A stretch of DNA of 64,000 nucleotides from Streptomyces sp. NBC_00193 (GTDB taxonomy: Bacteria; Actinomycetota; Actinomycetes; Streptomycetales; Streptomycetaceae), in assembly GCF_026342735.1 (NCBI RefSeq), contig NZ_JAPEMM010000001.1, forward strand, positions 248,001 to 312,000. Reading direction: 5' to 3'. Below the pieces are notes generated by a model, which did not search any database, was not told where the DNA came from, and saw nothing but the letters and a program-made list of their open reading frames with translations. Position numbers and translations under genes: made by a program. Shown piece by piece: positions 33,161-44,417 of the stretch. Each line of letters opens with the position of its first letter. The first letter of the stretch is position 1.

Positions 33161-33301
33161 CCTATTCGGAAAGTTCTTCAGGCCGGAGGGAAGAGCCGCG
33201 ACGAACGGGCCGGATGCGAAACTTGTCCGGTCATGAGCAGCCGGGTACGGCCCGGTGGCACCCGGGGCACCCCGGGGAAACGGACGGACTGCGGAGACGG
33301 C

Positions 33302-34171
33302 ATGGACGAGGCACGGGCGCGCGAGGCCCTGACGGCGGCGGGCCTGGCACGGGCGGGGTCGCCCGCTCCCCGGCTGCTGGCCCTCGGCGAGAACGCCGTC
33401 TTCGCGCTCGACGACAGCGGCCTGGTCGCCAAGGTCGGCCGGGAGGCGGCGCTGCTGCCGCGTGCCGAGCTGGAGCTCAAGGTGGCGGGCTGGCTCGCGG
33501 AGGCCGGGGTCCCCGCGGTCCGCGCGGCCGAGCCGGAGCCGCGGCTGGTGGACGGGCACCCGGTGACCCTGTGGCACCGGCTCCCCGACGCGGTCCGCCC
33601 GGCCGGCCCGGAGGACCTCGCGGCACTGCTGCGGCAGATCCACGCCCTGCCGGCGCCCCCCTTCGCCCTGCCCCCGCGCGATCTGCTGGGCGGGGTGGAG
33701 CGCTGGCTGCGGCTGGCGGGCACGGCGATCGATCCGGCGGACGCGGCGTACCTGCGGGCCCGCCGCGACGGGTACGCCGACCAGGTCGCCGCCCTCACCC
33801 CGCACCTCGCGCCGGGCCCGATCCACGGCGACGCACTGCCCCGCAACGTCCACGTGGGACCGGCCGGGCCGGTCCTCGTCGACCTGGAGACGGTCTCCGC
33901 CGACCTGCGCGAGCACGACCTGGTGGTGATGGCCCTCTCCCGCGACCGCTACGGCCTTCCCGGAGCGGCGTACGAGGAGTTCACGGCGGCGTACGGCTGG
34001 GACGTGCGCGACTGGGAGGGCTGCGCGGTCCTGCGCGGCGCCCGCGAAACGGCCAGCTGCGCCTGGGTCTCCCAGCACGCCCCGGCCAACCCCAAGGCCC
34101 TGGCGGAGTTCCGCCGCCGGGTGGCCTCCCTGCGCGAGGGCGACCCGGAAATCCGCTGGCACCCCTTCTAG
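33302..34171 (+). CDS. APH-family phosphotransferase, 289 aa
   Basis: This is a second kinase-fold phosphotransferase, not closely similar to the one at 6543. The Brenner motif [15 protein letters not shown] and the metal-binding VLVDLETVS (Asp-Leu-Glu instead of the usual Asp-Phe-Gly) are seen at about residues 172-200. It opens with [22 protein letters not shown], the nucleotide-binding strands. The ATG at 33302 is chosen for GGAGA 5 nt upstream; an in-frame ATG at 33233 would add 23 Arg/Gly-rich residues. The substrate is unknown. It is divergent from the glycosyltransferase. Confidence 0.82.
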   Translation: MDEARAREALTAAGLARAGSPAPRLLALGENAVFALDDSGLVAKVGREAALLPRAELELKVAGWLAEAGVPAVRAAEPEPRLVDGHPVTLWHRLPDAVRPAGPEDLAALLRQIHALPAPPFALPPRDLLGGVERWLRLAGTAIDPADAAYLRARRDGYADQVAALTPHLAPGPIHGDALPRNVHVGPAGPVLVDLETVSADLREHDLVVMALSRDRYGLPGAAYEEFTAAYGWDVRDWEGCAVLRGARETASCAWVSQHAPANPKALAEFRRRVASLREGDPEIRWHPF

Positions 34172-34194
34172 GACCGGCGTATCAATTCCCGCAT

Positions 34195-34833
34195 ATGAAA
34201 CTGCCCCTCACCATCCACCGGGCCCGGCTCGGCCCGGCGGAGTTCAAGGTGATCCGCCCGGCCCGCCCGCCGGCCCGTGCAGCCCTGTCCGACGGCAACT
34301 GGTACCTGCACGTCCAGGTCGACCAGCAGGCGGCGCAGCTCCTCGCCGGACTGTGGTCGCTCGCCGCCACGTCCCCGCGCTCACTGGTCCACGTACCGCT
34401 GCGGCGCACCGATCCCGAAACGGGGGGACCGGGCCTCGACCTGGTCCTCCTGCACCACTCGCTCCAGTTCTCGCCCGCACGCTGGAAGGAGCTGCGGGCC
34501 CGGCTGGGCCCGGGCCGGCCGCAGACCGCGGACCTTCCCGGACCGGCCTCCACCGACCCCGCGCCCGACCAGTGGCCGCAACGGCACTACCAGGAGAACC
34601 GGGACCGGTTCCACCAGCACGTCCACGCGGGCACGCTGTTCATGACGGGGAGCGCCAAGCTGTTCGCCGACACCGCGTGGTTGTTCGCCGACGTCGCCCA
34701 CAAGGGCCCCGGCCACGTCTTCGCCCACCCCGGCCATCGGCACTACTGCACGACGCTGGGCCCCTACGGCAACCTCGTCGGCACGGGCAGGGGGCTCCAC
34801 ATCGTCTACCGCGACCAGTGGCCGGACCCCTGA
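34195..34833 (+). CDS. Hypothetical protein, 212 aa
   Basis: I do not recognise this protein. It has no signal peptide or membrane segment, is rich in His/Trp/Tyr in the last third ([38 protein letters not shown]), and contains a probable Leu/Trp-rich hydrophobic core ([20 protein letters not shown]). GC3 bias and a sensible ATG at 34195, 23 bp after the phosphotransferase, support real coding. The run of histidines may bind metal, which is inference only. Confidence 0.7.
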   Translation: MKLPLTIHRARLGPAEFKVIRPARPPARAALSDGNWYLHVQVDQQAAQLLAGLWSLAATSPRSLVHVPLRRTDPETGGPGLDLVLLHHSLQFSPARWKELRARLGPGRPQTADLPGPASTDPAPDQWPQRHYQENRDRFHQHVHAGTLFMTGSAKLFADTAWLFADVAHKGPGHVFAHPGHRHYCTTLGPYGNLVGTGRGLHIVYRDQWPDP

Positions 34834-34849
34834 GGGACCGTCGTGCGGA

Positions 34850-35452
34850 TCAGACCGCGCCGGAGCCCGCGCGGCGGGCCTCCCAGTCGCGGCCGATGCG
34901 GCGGATCAGCGCCGGGTACACCCCCAGGTACCGGAAGGGCTTGATGCCCGCCATGTACGCGGCGCCGAGCAGTCCGTTGGGCTTGACCAGGATGGCCATC
35001 TGCCCGTGGTAGCCGCCGGCCCCGTCCCTGTCCGGGACCCAGCTCATGTGCAGCACGCCGTGCATGGTCCGGTTGGCCGTCTCCGCCGCCCATTCGTCGC
35101 GCGTCTGGTAGACGGAGGTGAACGGGAGCGACGCGAGGTCGGGCCCGCGGGACCCCTCGCGCAGGTCCGCAGGCAGCCGGTCGCGCAGGGTCGCCACCCG
35201 GCCGCCCAAGCCGTCGGCGGGCTCGTCCCAGCCGAAGAGGGCCCCGAGCTTCCAGCGGATCGCGAAGAGCGCGCGGCCCAGGAACGAGGGGACGGGGTCC
35301 CCCTTGCCGCCCGCGAACTGCTCCACGAGCAGTGCGAGGTCGTCCGGTCCGCCCGGCGTCGGAAGGTCCCACACGTCCTCGACCCGGAAGTCGCCGGCGA
35401 TCTCGTGGATCCGCCAGGGACGGTCGGTGTGCGCGGTTCTGGGGAGTCTCAT
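34850..35452 (-). CDS. DUF2867 protein, 200 aa
   Basis: It is a DUF2867-family protein: RIHEIAGDFRVEDVWDLPTP at the start, a central region KLGALFGWDEP, then FTSVYQTRDEWAAETANRTM HGVLHMSWV and the C-terminal ILVKPNGLLGAAYMAGIKPF RYLGVYPALI. Family function is unknown; members often sit with oxidoreductases or TetR genes. It is divergent from a TetR regulator, with two matching palindromic operators between them, so it is very probably the regulator's target. Confidence 0.88.
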   Translation of the reverse strand: MRLPRTAHTDRPWRIHEIAGDFRVEDVWDLPTPGGPDDLALLVEQFAGGKGDPVPSFLGRALFAIRWKLGALFGWDEPADGLGGRVATLRDRLPADLREGSRGPDLASLPFTSVYQTRDEWAAETANRTMHGVLHMSWVPDRDGAGGYHGQMAILVKPNGLLGAAYMAGIKPFRYLGVYPALIRRIGRDWEARRAGSGAV

Positions 35453-35466
35453 GAGCCAAGCCCCTA

Positions 35467-35486
35467 TCTATACGATGCCGTATAGA
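35467..35486. promoter_or_regulatory. Operator O1 (CTATACG-N4-CGTATAG)
   Basis: Arms of 8 nt (TCTATACG / CGTATAGA) are perfectly inverted around ATGC. It lies 15 bp upstream of the DUF2867 start codon, inside or next to its promoter. Confidence 0.75.
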
Positions 35487-35500
35487 AGAAGGCTACACCG

Positions 35501-35522
35501 ATCTATACGGCACCGTATAGAT
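35501..35522. promoter_or_regulatory. Operator O2 (ATCTATACGG-CA-CCGTATAGAT)
   Basis: This is a 10-bp perfect inverted repeat around a 2-nt centre, sharing CTATACG/CGTATAG with O1. The two centres are 35 bp apart. It is 36 bp upstream of the TetR start codon, so the regulator probably represses itself and DUF2867. Confidence 0.8.
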
Positions 35523-35557
35523 CGAGTCCGGGTGATCCGGGTGAGGGGAGACACGGC

Positions 35558-36115
35558 ATGGGCGCGACCCGCACGCCACGCGGCAGCTGGATCGAGGAGG
35601 GGCTGCGCGCCCTCGCCACCGGAGGCCCGGACGCCGTCCGGATCGAGTCCCTCGCGCAGGCGCTCGGTGTCAGCAAGGGCGGGTTCTACGGGCACTTCGG
35701 CAACCGGGACGCCCTGCTCGGCGAGATGCTCGACACCTGGGAGCGCGAGGGCGCCGAGGCGGTCATCGAGCAGGTCGAGAGCGCCGGCGGGGACCCCCGG
35801 ACCAAGCTGAAGCGGCTGTTCGCGATCGCCGCGGCCGCCGAAGGCCCGGCGAAGGGCGTGACGGCCGAGCTCGCGATCCGCGACTGGGCCCGGCGCGACA
35901 CATCGGTCGCGGAGCGGCTGCGGCGCGTCGACAACCGCCGCATGGACTACCTGCGTTCGCTGTTCGGCGCGTTCTGCACCGACGAGGACGACGTCGAGGT
36001 GCGCTGCACGGTGTTCTACTCCATGCGGATCGGCAACTACTTCCTCGCGGCCGACCACGGCCCCCGCAGCCGGGCCGAGGTCATGGAACTGACCCGGGAC
36101 TGGCTGCTGCGGTGA
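35558..36115 (+). CDS. TetR/AcrR-family transcriptional regulator, 185 aa
   Basis: The TetR HTH occupies about residues 8-55: SWIEEGLRALATGGPDAVRI ESLAQALGVSKGGFYGHFGN RDALL. The remainder is an all-helical ligand-binding domain (LKRLFAIAAAAEGPAKG ... RRVDNRRMDYLRSLFGAFC). It probably dimerises and binds the two CTATACG-CGTATAG palindromes in its upstream region. The inducer is unknown. GAGGGGAGA occurs 6-14 nt before the ATG as a ribosome-binding site. Confidence 0.9.
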   Translation: MGATRTPRGSWIEEGLRALATGGPDAVRIESLAQALGVSKGGFYGHFGNRDALLGEMLDTWEREGAEAVIEQVESAGGDPRTKLKRLFAIAAAAEGPAKGVTAELAIRDWARRDTSVAERLRRVDNRRMDYLRSLFGAFCTDEDDVEVRCTVFYSMRIGNYFLAADHGPRSRAEVMELTRDWLLR

Positions 36116-36128
36116 GCGACGCCGGGCC

Positions 36129-36875
36129 TCAGACCCGGTACGGCACGACGGGCCAGGCCCGCTCGACTATCGCCTCGGGGTCCGAGGTCCGCCGCAGGTA
36201 GCTCTGCAGCGAGGCCGCCTGCTCGGCCGCCGCGCGGATCTGCAGCTCGTGCAGGTCCGCCAGGGCGACCGTCCCTATCGCCGCGTGCACGGCCCCCATC
36301 CGCCGTGCCGCGCGGGCCGCCGCCAGCGCGTCCGCGCCCGCGTCGTGCGCCGCTTCCAGGCTCACCCCGTAGTGCTCGCAGAGGGCCTGCAGGGTCCGCC
36401 TGCCCTTGCGGTACCGGTCCGCGTGCTTGTCCAGGACCAGGGGGTCGATGACGGGCGGCGCGGTCGTCCCGGGCCAGCGCTCGCCCAGCGGACGGATCCC
36501 GTGGCGGCGGCACTCGCGGTCCAGCAGGGTCAGGTCGTACCGCGCGTTCATCACCACCAGCGGGGTTCCCGAGCTCAGCGCCTCCACCAGCGTCCGGGTG
36601 ATCTCCTCGATCGCCGGGGCCGCGGCCATCCCCCGCGAGCGGGCGTGGTCCGTGGATATGCCGTGGATGGCCGAGGCCTGCTCCGGGATGGGCACGCCCG
36701 GGTCGACCAGCCACGTCCGCTCCCGCGCCACCTGCCCGTCCGGCCCGACCGTCACGACGGCCGCCGTCACGATCCGGTCGGACTCCGTGTCGGTGCCCGT
36801 GGTCTCCAGATCGAAGGCCACCATCGGCCCGCCGTGCCAGTCCCCCATCCAGTCCCCCGCCCGGTCCCCCATCAC
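36129..36875 (-). CDS. DnaQ-like 3'-5' exonuclease, 248 aa
   Basis: This is a DEDDh exonuclease. ExoI is VAFDLETTG (Asp, Glu), ExoII is MNARYDLTLLD (Asp), and ExoIII is HDAGADALAAARA (His and Asp); all acidic residues are present. It lacks polymerase or UvrC fusions, so it is one of the stand-alone proofreading-type or RNase T-like proteins frequent in Streptomyces. It starts with tandem GTG-ATG at 36875/36872. The gene is convergent with the TetR gene (13-bp gap) and follows the SAV2148-type gene on the same strand by 86 bp. DNA or RNA end trimming is the expected activity. Confidence 0.9.
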   Translation of the reverse strand: MMGDRAGDWMGDWHGGPMVAFDLETTGTDTESDRIVTAAVVTVGPDGQVARERTWLVDPGVPIPEQASAIHGISTDHARSRGMAAAPAIEEITRTLVEALSSGTPLVVMNARYDLTLLDRECRRHGIRPLGERWPGTTAPPVIDPLVLDKHADRYRKGRRTLQALCEHYGVSLEAAHDAGADALAAARAARRMGAVHAAIGTVALADLHELQIRAAAEQAASLQSYLRRTSDPEAIVERAWPVVPYRV

Positions 36876-36961
36876 GTGCCCCCCGTACCCGTACCGCTAC
36901 GTCAACGGCTTTCAGCCTGACACGGGCCACTGACAACCCCGGAGCCGGGGCCGCCCCCCGC

Positions 36962-38242
36962 TCAGGACACCGGGCGGGAGTCCTGCCAGATCGACTCGAA
37001 TTCTTCCCGGTAGGTCGGGAAGAGCCCGTGCTCCTGATCGGGCCGCACCTGCGAGGCCCGCCCGCCGCCGCGCAGGACCAGGACCGGCGCCTCCATGCCC
37101 CGGGCCCGGCGCAGGTACGACTGGACCACCGCGATGCCCGAGGACTCGCCCTCCACCAGGTACGCGGTGAAGCGCGGGGTCTCGTCGAAGACGTGGATCT
37201 CGAAGCGCGAGGGGTCGCGCAGGCCCGCCCGCACCCGCCGCACGTGCAGGATGTTCATCTCCACCGAGCGGCTCAGCTCGCCCTTGCGCAGGCCGAGCTC
37301 CCGCTCGCGCCGCTTGACCGCGCTGCTCGCCGGGTTCAGGAACAGCAGCCGCACCCGGCAGCCGGCCTCGGCGAGGCGTACGAGTCTTCGGCCCGAGAAG
37401 TTCTGGACCAGCAGGTTGAGCCCGATGCCGATGGCGTCGAGCCGCCGCGCGCCGCCGAAGAGGTCCTCCGCCGGGAGCTGGCGCTGCAGCCGCACCCGGT
37501 CCGGGTGGACGGAGATGACGTCCGCGTACCGGTCGCCGACCAGGTCCTCGACGGCGTCGATGGGCAGCCGGTCCGCCGCCGGCGAGCCCGCGCCGCCGCC
37601 CAGTACCTCCAGCAGCCGCGCCGACGCCCGCTCGGCCTGTTCCAGGACCGCCCGGGACAGGGCCCGGTTGCGCGAGACGACGTTGCGCGTGACCTCCAGC
37701 TCGTCCAGCGCCTGCTCGATCTCGCGCCGGTCGTCGAAGTACGGCTCGAAGCAGGGCCAGTGCTGGACCATCAGTTCGCGCAGCTGCGGCAGGGTGAGGA
37801 AGCTCAGCACGTTGTCGTCGGCAGAGTCCAGCAGGTAGCCCTTGCGGCGGCTGACCTCGCGTACGGCGACCGCGCGCTGCACCCACTCCTGGCCGGCGGG
37901 ACCCGCGGCCGCCACCACCCAGTCGTCCCCGCCGTGCACGGGCTCGTAGACGGGCCGGAGCACCGCTCCGACCACGGAGCGCAGCCGCTGTTCGATCAGG
38001 TTCAGCCAGATGTACGCACGGCCTGCGCGCTGGGCCCGGGTCCGGACCTCGCTCCAGGCGTCCGCGCCCCAGTCCAGCTCGGCACCGGCTCCCGCCTGCG
38101 CCTTCCCGGTCCCGCCGGCTTCCGGCGGGGCCAGCGACACGGCCCCGGCGGGGATCCCGCCGGCCGCACCGCCCGCGGCGTCCGCCGGGCCGCCCTCGTG
38201 ACCACCGTCACCAGGGGGCAGCTCCAGACCTCCCGAGCTCAC
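36962..38242 (-). CDS. SAV2148-type HEPN-domain protein, 426 aa
   Basis: This is an actinobacterial family named after S. avermitilis SAV2148. After a Gly/Ala/Pro-rich disordered leader (about 1-55), a helical HEPN-like region (about 60-215) is followed by an alpha/beta region containing VRLLFLNPASSAVKRRERE and FEIHVFDETPRFTAYLVEGE SSGIAVVQSYLRRARG, which looks phospholipase-D/NTPase-like but shows no HxK motif. The GTG at 38242 gives the conserved N-terminus SSGGLELPPGD, with GGAGG 10 nt upstream; longer starts exist but look non-coding. HEPN domains often act as RNases or partners of nucleotidyltransferases; the role of this family is not known. Confidence 0.82.
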   Translation of the reverse strand: MSSGGLELPPGDGGHEGGPADAAGGAAGGIPAGAVSLAPPEAGGTGKAQAGAGAELDWGADAWSEVRTRAQRAGRAYIWLNLIEQRLRSVVGAVLRPVYEPVHGGDDWVVAAAGPAGQEWVQRAVAVREVSRRKGYLLDSADDNVLSFLTLPQLRELMVQHWPCFEPYFDDRREIEQALDELEVTRNVVSRNRALSRAVLEQAERASARLLEVLGGGAGSPAADRLPIDAVEDLVGDRYADVISVHPDRVRLQRQLPAEDLFGGARRLDAIGIGLNLLVQNFSGRRLVRLAEAGCRVRLLFLNPASSAVKRRERELGLRKGELSRSVEMNILHVRRVRAGLRDPSRFEIHVFDETPRFTAYLVEGESSGIAVVQSYLRRARGMEAPVLVLRGGGRASQVRPDQEHGLFPTYREEFESIWQDSRPVS

Positions 38243-38563
38243 CCGTGCACCGCCTCCTGCGTCTGGACGCCCGTCTCCAGTGATCACGGAAGGGTACTCC
38301 GCGCGTGCGGCCCCCTGCAGCCCGATGCGTGCCCCTGCGGCCCGACGCGGACTCACGGTCCGTACCCGGTCCGCCCGTTGGCCCATTATCCGCTCTGCCG
38401 ACGATCGGATCTGCCCATGGTCCGCCGAACCTCTTATCAGCTCTCCGGGTCACCCGGTAGGACCCTCCCAAGTCCCCGCGTGGAAGCCCTCTTTCGGGGA
38501 AGATCTGGCAGTGACGTGGTCCACGCCGGATCAGCCCGACACAGAGGGGAAGAGTCGTTTTCT
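38243..38563. other. 321-bp intergenic region between the divergent HEPN and glgX genes
   Basis: No gene is supported here. The right half is less GC-rich than the surroundings (TTATC at about 38396 and 38434, TTTTCT at 38558), consistent with promoter DNA for glgX. AGAGGGGAAGAG at 38542-38553 is the probable glgX ribosome-binding site, about 10-15 nt before the ATG. Confidence 0.5.
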
Positions 38564-40662
<2,099 letters not shown>

Positions 40663-40678
<16 letters not shown>

Positions 40679-41946
40679 GCGGCGCCTTCCAGGAGGGCGT
40701 CCGGACGGGCGCCCCCGCCGGCCACCACCGGGGTGTGCGTCCGGGCCGACGGCACCCGGGTGACCAGGGCCAGGACCAGGCACAGGGCGGCCGCCCCCAC
40801 GGCCACCGCGAAGGCGGCGGGGGGCCCGTACCACTCGGCGAGCCGCCCGGAGACGGCGAGCGAGGCGGCCTGGCCGGCGACGAGGGAGCTGGCGGCGAAG
40901 GCCATCGACTCGGCGAGCCGGCACGGGCTCACCGCCCGCTCGGTGATGGCGAAGGCGGTGATCAGGTGCGGGGCGTAGGCGGCTCCGAGCACGGTGACGA
41001 CCGCGTACAGCGGCCACAGGGTCTGCGTGAAGAGCAGCGGTACGGAGAGCACGAGCGCGGCGGCGGTGGCCCACCGCCAGCGCAGCCGCAGCCCGAAGCG
41101 GGCGGGCAGCGCGCCGAGCGAGAGCCCGACGGCGGCGCTGACGACGCCCATGGCCGCGTACACGATGCCGGCCTGGCCGGGGACGCCCAACTGTGCGGTG
41201 AGGGCGGCGATTCCGGCCTGGCAGGCGCCGAACATGGCGCCCTGGAGGGCGAGGGAGCCCCGTACGGCGAAGACCACGCGCGGCGGGCGGACCCGGGAGC
41301 GGTCCTTCTCCCGGCGGACTCCCGAAGGCACTCCGGCCGTGACGGCGGCGGTCGGGTGCAGTGCGTAGAGGGTGCCGAAGACGGCGACGAGGGCGGCCGC
41401 TCCGCCGAGGGCGACGGCCGGGTGCAGGGCGAGGGTGGCCAGGCCCACGAGGGCGGGTCCGAAGACGAAGGAGACCTCGTCCAAAGTGCCTTCGAGGGAG
41501 TGGATGGCGCCCACGACGCTCTCGTCGGACTTGGCGCGGTGCGCCAGGGCCACGGAGCGGGTACGGGCGAGCGGCCCGATCAGCGGGACGGAGGCCCCGG
41601 TGACGAAGCCGATCGCGGCGAGCGGGACGGTGGCGAGGTCGGCGAGCGCCCCGGTCACCAGGGCGGCGGTCGCCACCGCGTTGACCGCGGCGGCGGTCAG
41701 GACGACGGAACGCTGGCCGTGACGGTCGGCGAGCCGGCCCAGGACCGGTCCGAAGACCACCTGGCCGGCGGAGAGGGTGCCGCCGACTATGCCCGCGGTG
41801 GCCAGGGATCCGCTGGTCTCGGCGACCAGCAGGACGCTGCCGAACTGCGACATCGCGACGGGCAGTCGGGCGAGGAAGGAAATGAGCGGGAGTAGGGGCC
41901 CGGTCAGGGCGATGACTCTTCGATAGGTGTTGACGGTTCCAAACAC
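40663..41946 (-). CDS. MFS transporter, 427 aa
   Basis: This is a 12-helix major-facilitator protein with the motif-A-like loop LGRLADRHGQRSVVLT between TM2 and TM3 and the symmetric second half after a charged central loop (SGVRREKDRSRVRPP, about 218-232). An unusual GAIHSLEGTLDEVSFVFGPA motif in TM5 is seen in a group of actinobacterial MFS exporters. The start is GTG 41946; on the minus strand TAACGT (41954-41959) lies 7 nt upstream, so the message may be leaderless. The substrate is unknown; a position among trehalose genes does not by itself make it a sugar exporter. Confidence 0.87.
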
Positions 41947-42028
41947 TTGAGCAACGTTAACCCGGTGCAGTCACCCGGATGCATTGGGTAATGGCACGGA
42001 ATCCCGCATCCTGGGTACGTACGTTCTC

Positions 42029-44383
42029 ATGAGCCTGCCCCCGCGCACCGGTCGCCCGAGTCCCGAGTCCAACCGGCCGGAATCCGATGGACCACCGGCC
42101 GTCACCCCGGCGTCGACCTACCGCCTCCAGCTGCGCCCCGAGTTCACCTTCGGGCACGCGCGGGCCGTCGTACCGTACCTCGCCTCGCTCGGGGTGTCGC
42201 ACCTGCACCTGTCCCCCGTACTGGAGGCCGTGCCCGGTTCCTCGCACGGGTACGACGTCACCGACCACACCCGGGTCCGGGTGGAACTGGGCGGGGAGGA
42301 CGGACTGCGGGCCCTGGCCGCCGAGGCCCGCACGCACGGGCTCGCACTGGTGCTCGACATCGTGCCGAACCACATGGCGCTGCCCGCGCCGCTCCGCCTC
42401 AACCGGCCCTTGTGGGAGGTGGCCCGGGAGGGTCCCGGCTCGCCGTACGCGCGCTGGTTCGACATCGACTGGGAGGCGGGCGGGGGGCAGCTGCTGCTGC
42501 CGGTGCTCGGCGAGCCGCTGGATCCGGCCTCCGTCAAGGTCGGGGAGGCCGCCGGCGGGGCCGGGGGCGGCGATCGCGCCGTCCTGCGGATCGGGGAGCT
42601 GGAGTTCCCCCTCCGGGAGGGCACGGCCGGGCTGGATCCGGCGTCCCTGCTCGCCGCCCAGTGGTACCGGCCCGCATGCTGGCGGGAGGCCAGGACCGGC
42701 CTCAACTACCGCCGCTTCTTCACCATTTCGGAGCTGATCGGGGTGCGCGTGGAGGACCCCGAGGTCTTCGCCGTCACGCACGCCAAGGTGCTGGAGCTGG
42801 TCCGGGACGGGGTCGCCGAGGGGCTGCGGATCGACCACGTGGACGGCCTCGCCGACCCCGAGGGATACCTGCGGCGACTGCGGGACGCCGTCGGCGGGCA
42901 CTGCTGGGTGGTGGTCGAGAAGATCCTGGCCCGCGAGGAACGGCTGGCTCCCGGCTGGCCGGTGGCGGGGACCACCGGGTACGACGCGCTGTACCGGGTG
43001 GACGGGGTGCTGACCGACCCGGCCGGGGCCGCGCGGCTCGACGCCCGCTTCCGTGAGGCGACCGGGCAGCCCCGGTGGGAGCGAACCGCCGCGGCGGGTG
43101 CCCGGGAGGTCCTGACCGGGGACCTGGCCGCCGAGCTGGCCGCGCTGGAACGACTGGCCGGACCGGAACTCGCGGGTGCAGTACGCGAGTTGCTCATCGC
43201 CTACCCCGTCTACCGGCCCTACCCCGGCGATCCAGACCTCGCCCCCGAGGCCCTGGAGCGGGCCGCCGCGCAGGCCGGCGCGGACCCGGTGGCGGGCGTA
43301 CGCGAACTCCTGCTGCGGGACCCGGCCTTCGCGGCCCGCTTCGCCCAGACCTCGGCCGCGCTGCGCGCCAAGTCCCTGGAGGACAGGGCCTTCTACCGGT
43401 ACGCCCCGCTGCTGTCTGCCACCGAGGTGGGCGGGGATCCGGGTGCTCCGGCGGTCACGGTGGCGGAGTTCCACGCGTACTGCGCCGAGCAGGCGAGGCT
43501 GTGGCCCCGCTCCGGGACCGTGCTGACCACGCACGACACGAAGCGCAGCGCGGACGTCCGGGCGCGGATCTCGGTGCTCTCGCAGGACCCGGACGCGGTA
43601 CCGGCTCCGGCCGGAGCGGACCCCCAACTCGCTTGGGTGGCCTGGCAGACGGCCTTCGGGCTCGGGGCCGGCGGCAACAACATGGTGCGCCTCGACCGGC
43701 TGTGGCAGGCCCTGCTGAAGTCCGTCCGCGAAGCCGCCCTGCACACCACGTGGACCGAACAGAACCGGGCCTACGAGGCCACGGTCCGGGACTACGTCCT
43801 GACGACCGCCCCGACGCCCTCCGGGCCCCTGGCCGCGGCGGCCCGCGCCAACCTGCTCGGCGCGGCGCTGCTGCACCTGGCCATGCCCGGGGTCCCGGAG
43901 GTCTACCAGGGCGCGGAGACGGAGTACCGGGCCCTGGTCGACCCGGACAACCGGCGGCCCGCCGTCTTCCCCCGGGAGACCCTGGCCCGGCTGGACGCGG
44001 GCGCCGCGCCGTCCGGGACGGCCGAGGAGAAGCTCGCCCTCACCGCCGCCCTGCTGCGGCTGCGGCGCGACCGCCCCGGGCTGTTCGACGGCTACGCGCC
44101 GCTGTCCGCCCGGGGCCCGGCGGCGGAGCACTGCGTGGCCTTCGCCCGCTCGGCCGGGCTGGTGGCGGTGGCCACCCGCCTGTCGCACCGGCTGGCCGGA
44201 GCCGGCGGCTGGCGCGACACGGCCCTGCCACTGCCGCCCGGGCGCTGGCGGCGGCTCGCTCTCCTCGGACGCGCGGAGGGCGCGCGCGAAGCCCCGTACG
44301 AGGACGAGGTTCCGCTCACCGCGCTCCTCGGCGGCGCCTCGCCGGTCGCGGTCCTGCTCAGGGAGGACGCGGACCCGGCGTGA
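42029..44383 (+). CDS. treY: Malto-oligosyltrehalose synthase, 784 aa
   Basis: This is a GH13 intramolecular transglucosylase that turns the reducing-end glucose of a maltodextrin into an alpha,alpha-1,1 trehalosyl unit. TreY signatures are STYRLQLRPEFTFGHARAVV PYLASLGVSHLHLSP, LVLDIVPNHMA, GLRIDHVDGLADPEGYL (nucleophile Asp), VVEKILAREE (Glu) and TTHDTKRSADVRAR (Asp). The protein is somewhat Ala/Arg-rich but of normal length. The ATG at 42029 has no Shine-Dalgarno. It is divergent from the MFS gene (82-bp gap). The product feeds TreZ, encoded 3.5 kb downstream. Confidence 0.95.
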   Translation: MSLPPRTGRPSPESNRPESDGPPAVTPASTYRLQLRPEFTFGHARAVVPYLASLGVSHLHLSPVLEAVPGSSHGYDVTDHTRVRVELGGEDGLRALAAEARTHGLALVLDIVPNHMALPAPLRLNRPLWEVAREGPGSPYARWFDIDWEAGGGQLLLPVLGEPLDPASVKVGEAAGGAGGGDRAVLRIGELEFPLREGTAGLDPASLLAAQWYRPACWREARTGLNYRRFFTISELIGVRVEDPEVFAVTHAKVLELVRDGVAEGLRIDHVDGLADPEGYLRRLRDAVGGHCWVVVEKILAREERLAPGWPVAGTTGYDALYRVDGVLTDPAGAARLDARFREATGQPRWERTAAAGAREVLTGDLAAELAALERLAGPELAGAVRELLIAYPVYRPYPGDPDLAPEALERAAAQAGADPVAGVRELLLRDPAFAARFAQTSAALRAKSLEDRAFYRYAPLLSATEVGGDPGAPAVTVAEFHAYCAEQARLWPRSGTVLTTHDTKRSADVRARISVLSQDPDAVPAPAGADPQLAWVAWQTAFGLGAGGNNMVRLDRLWQALLKSVREAALHTTWTEQNRAYEATVRDYVLTTAPTPSGPLAAAARANLLGAALLHLAMPGVPEVYQGAETEYRALVDPDNRRPAVFPRETLARLDAGAAPSGTAEEKLALTAALLRLRRDRPGLFDGYAPLSARGPAAEHCVAFARSAGLVAVATRLSHRLAGAGGWRDTALPLPPGRWRRLALLGRAEGAREAPYEDEVPLTALLGGASPVAVLLREDADPA

Positions 44384-44417
44384 CCAGCAGGATCGGCCCT
44401 TCTTCCCGTACAACTCA

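Noticed and set aside
6543..34171. Reading the two APH-fold proteins as aminoglycoside resistance genes
   Set aside because: The Brenner motif is shared by many kinases (choline, homoserine, fructosamine). No resistance context or close resemblance to named aminoglycoside enzymes can be seen.
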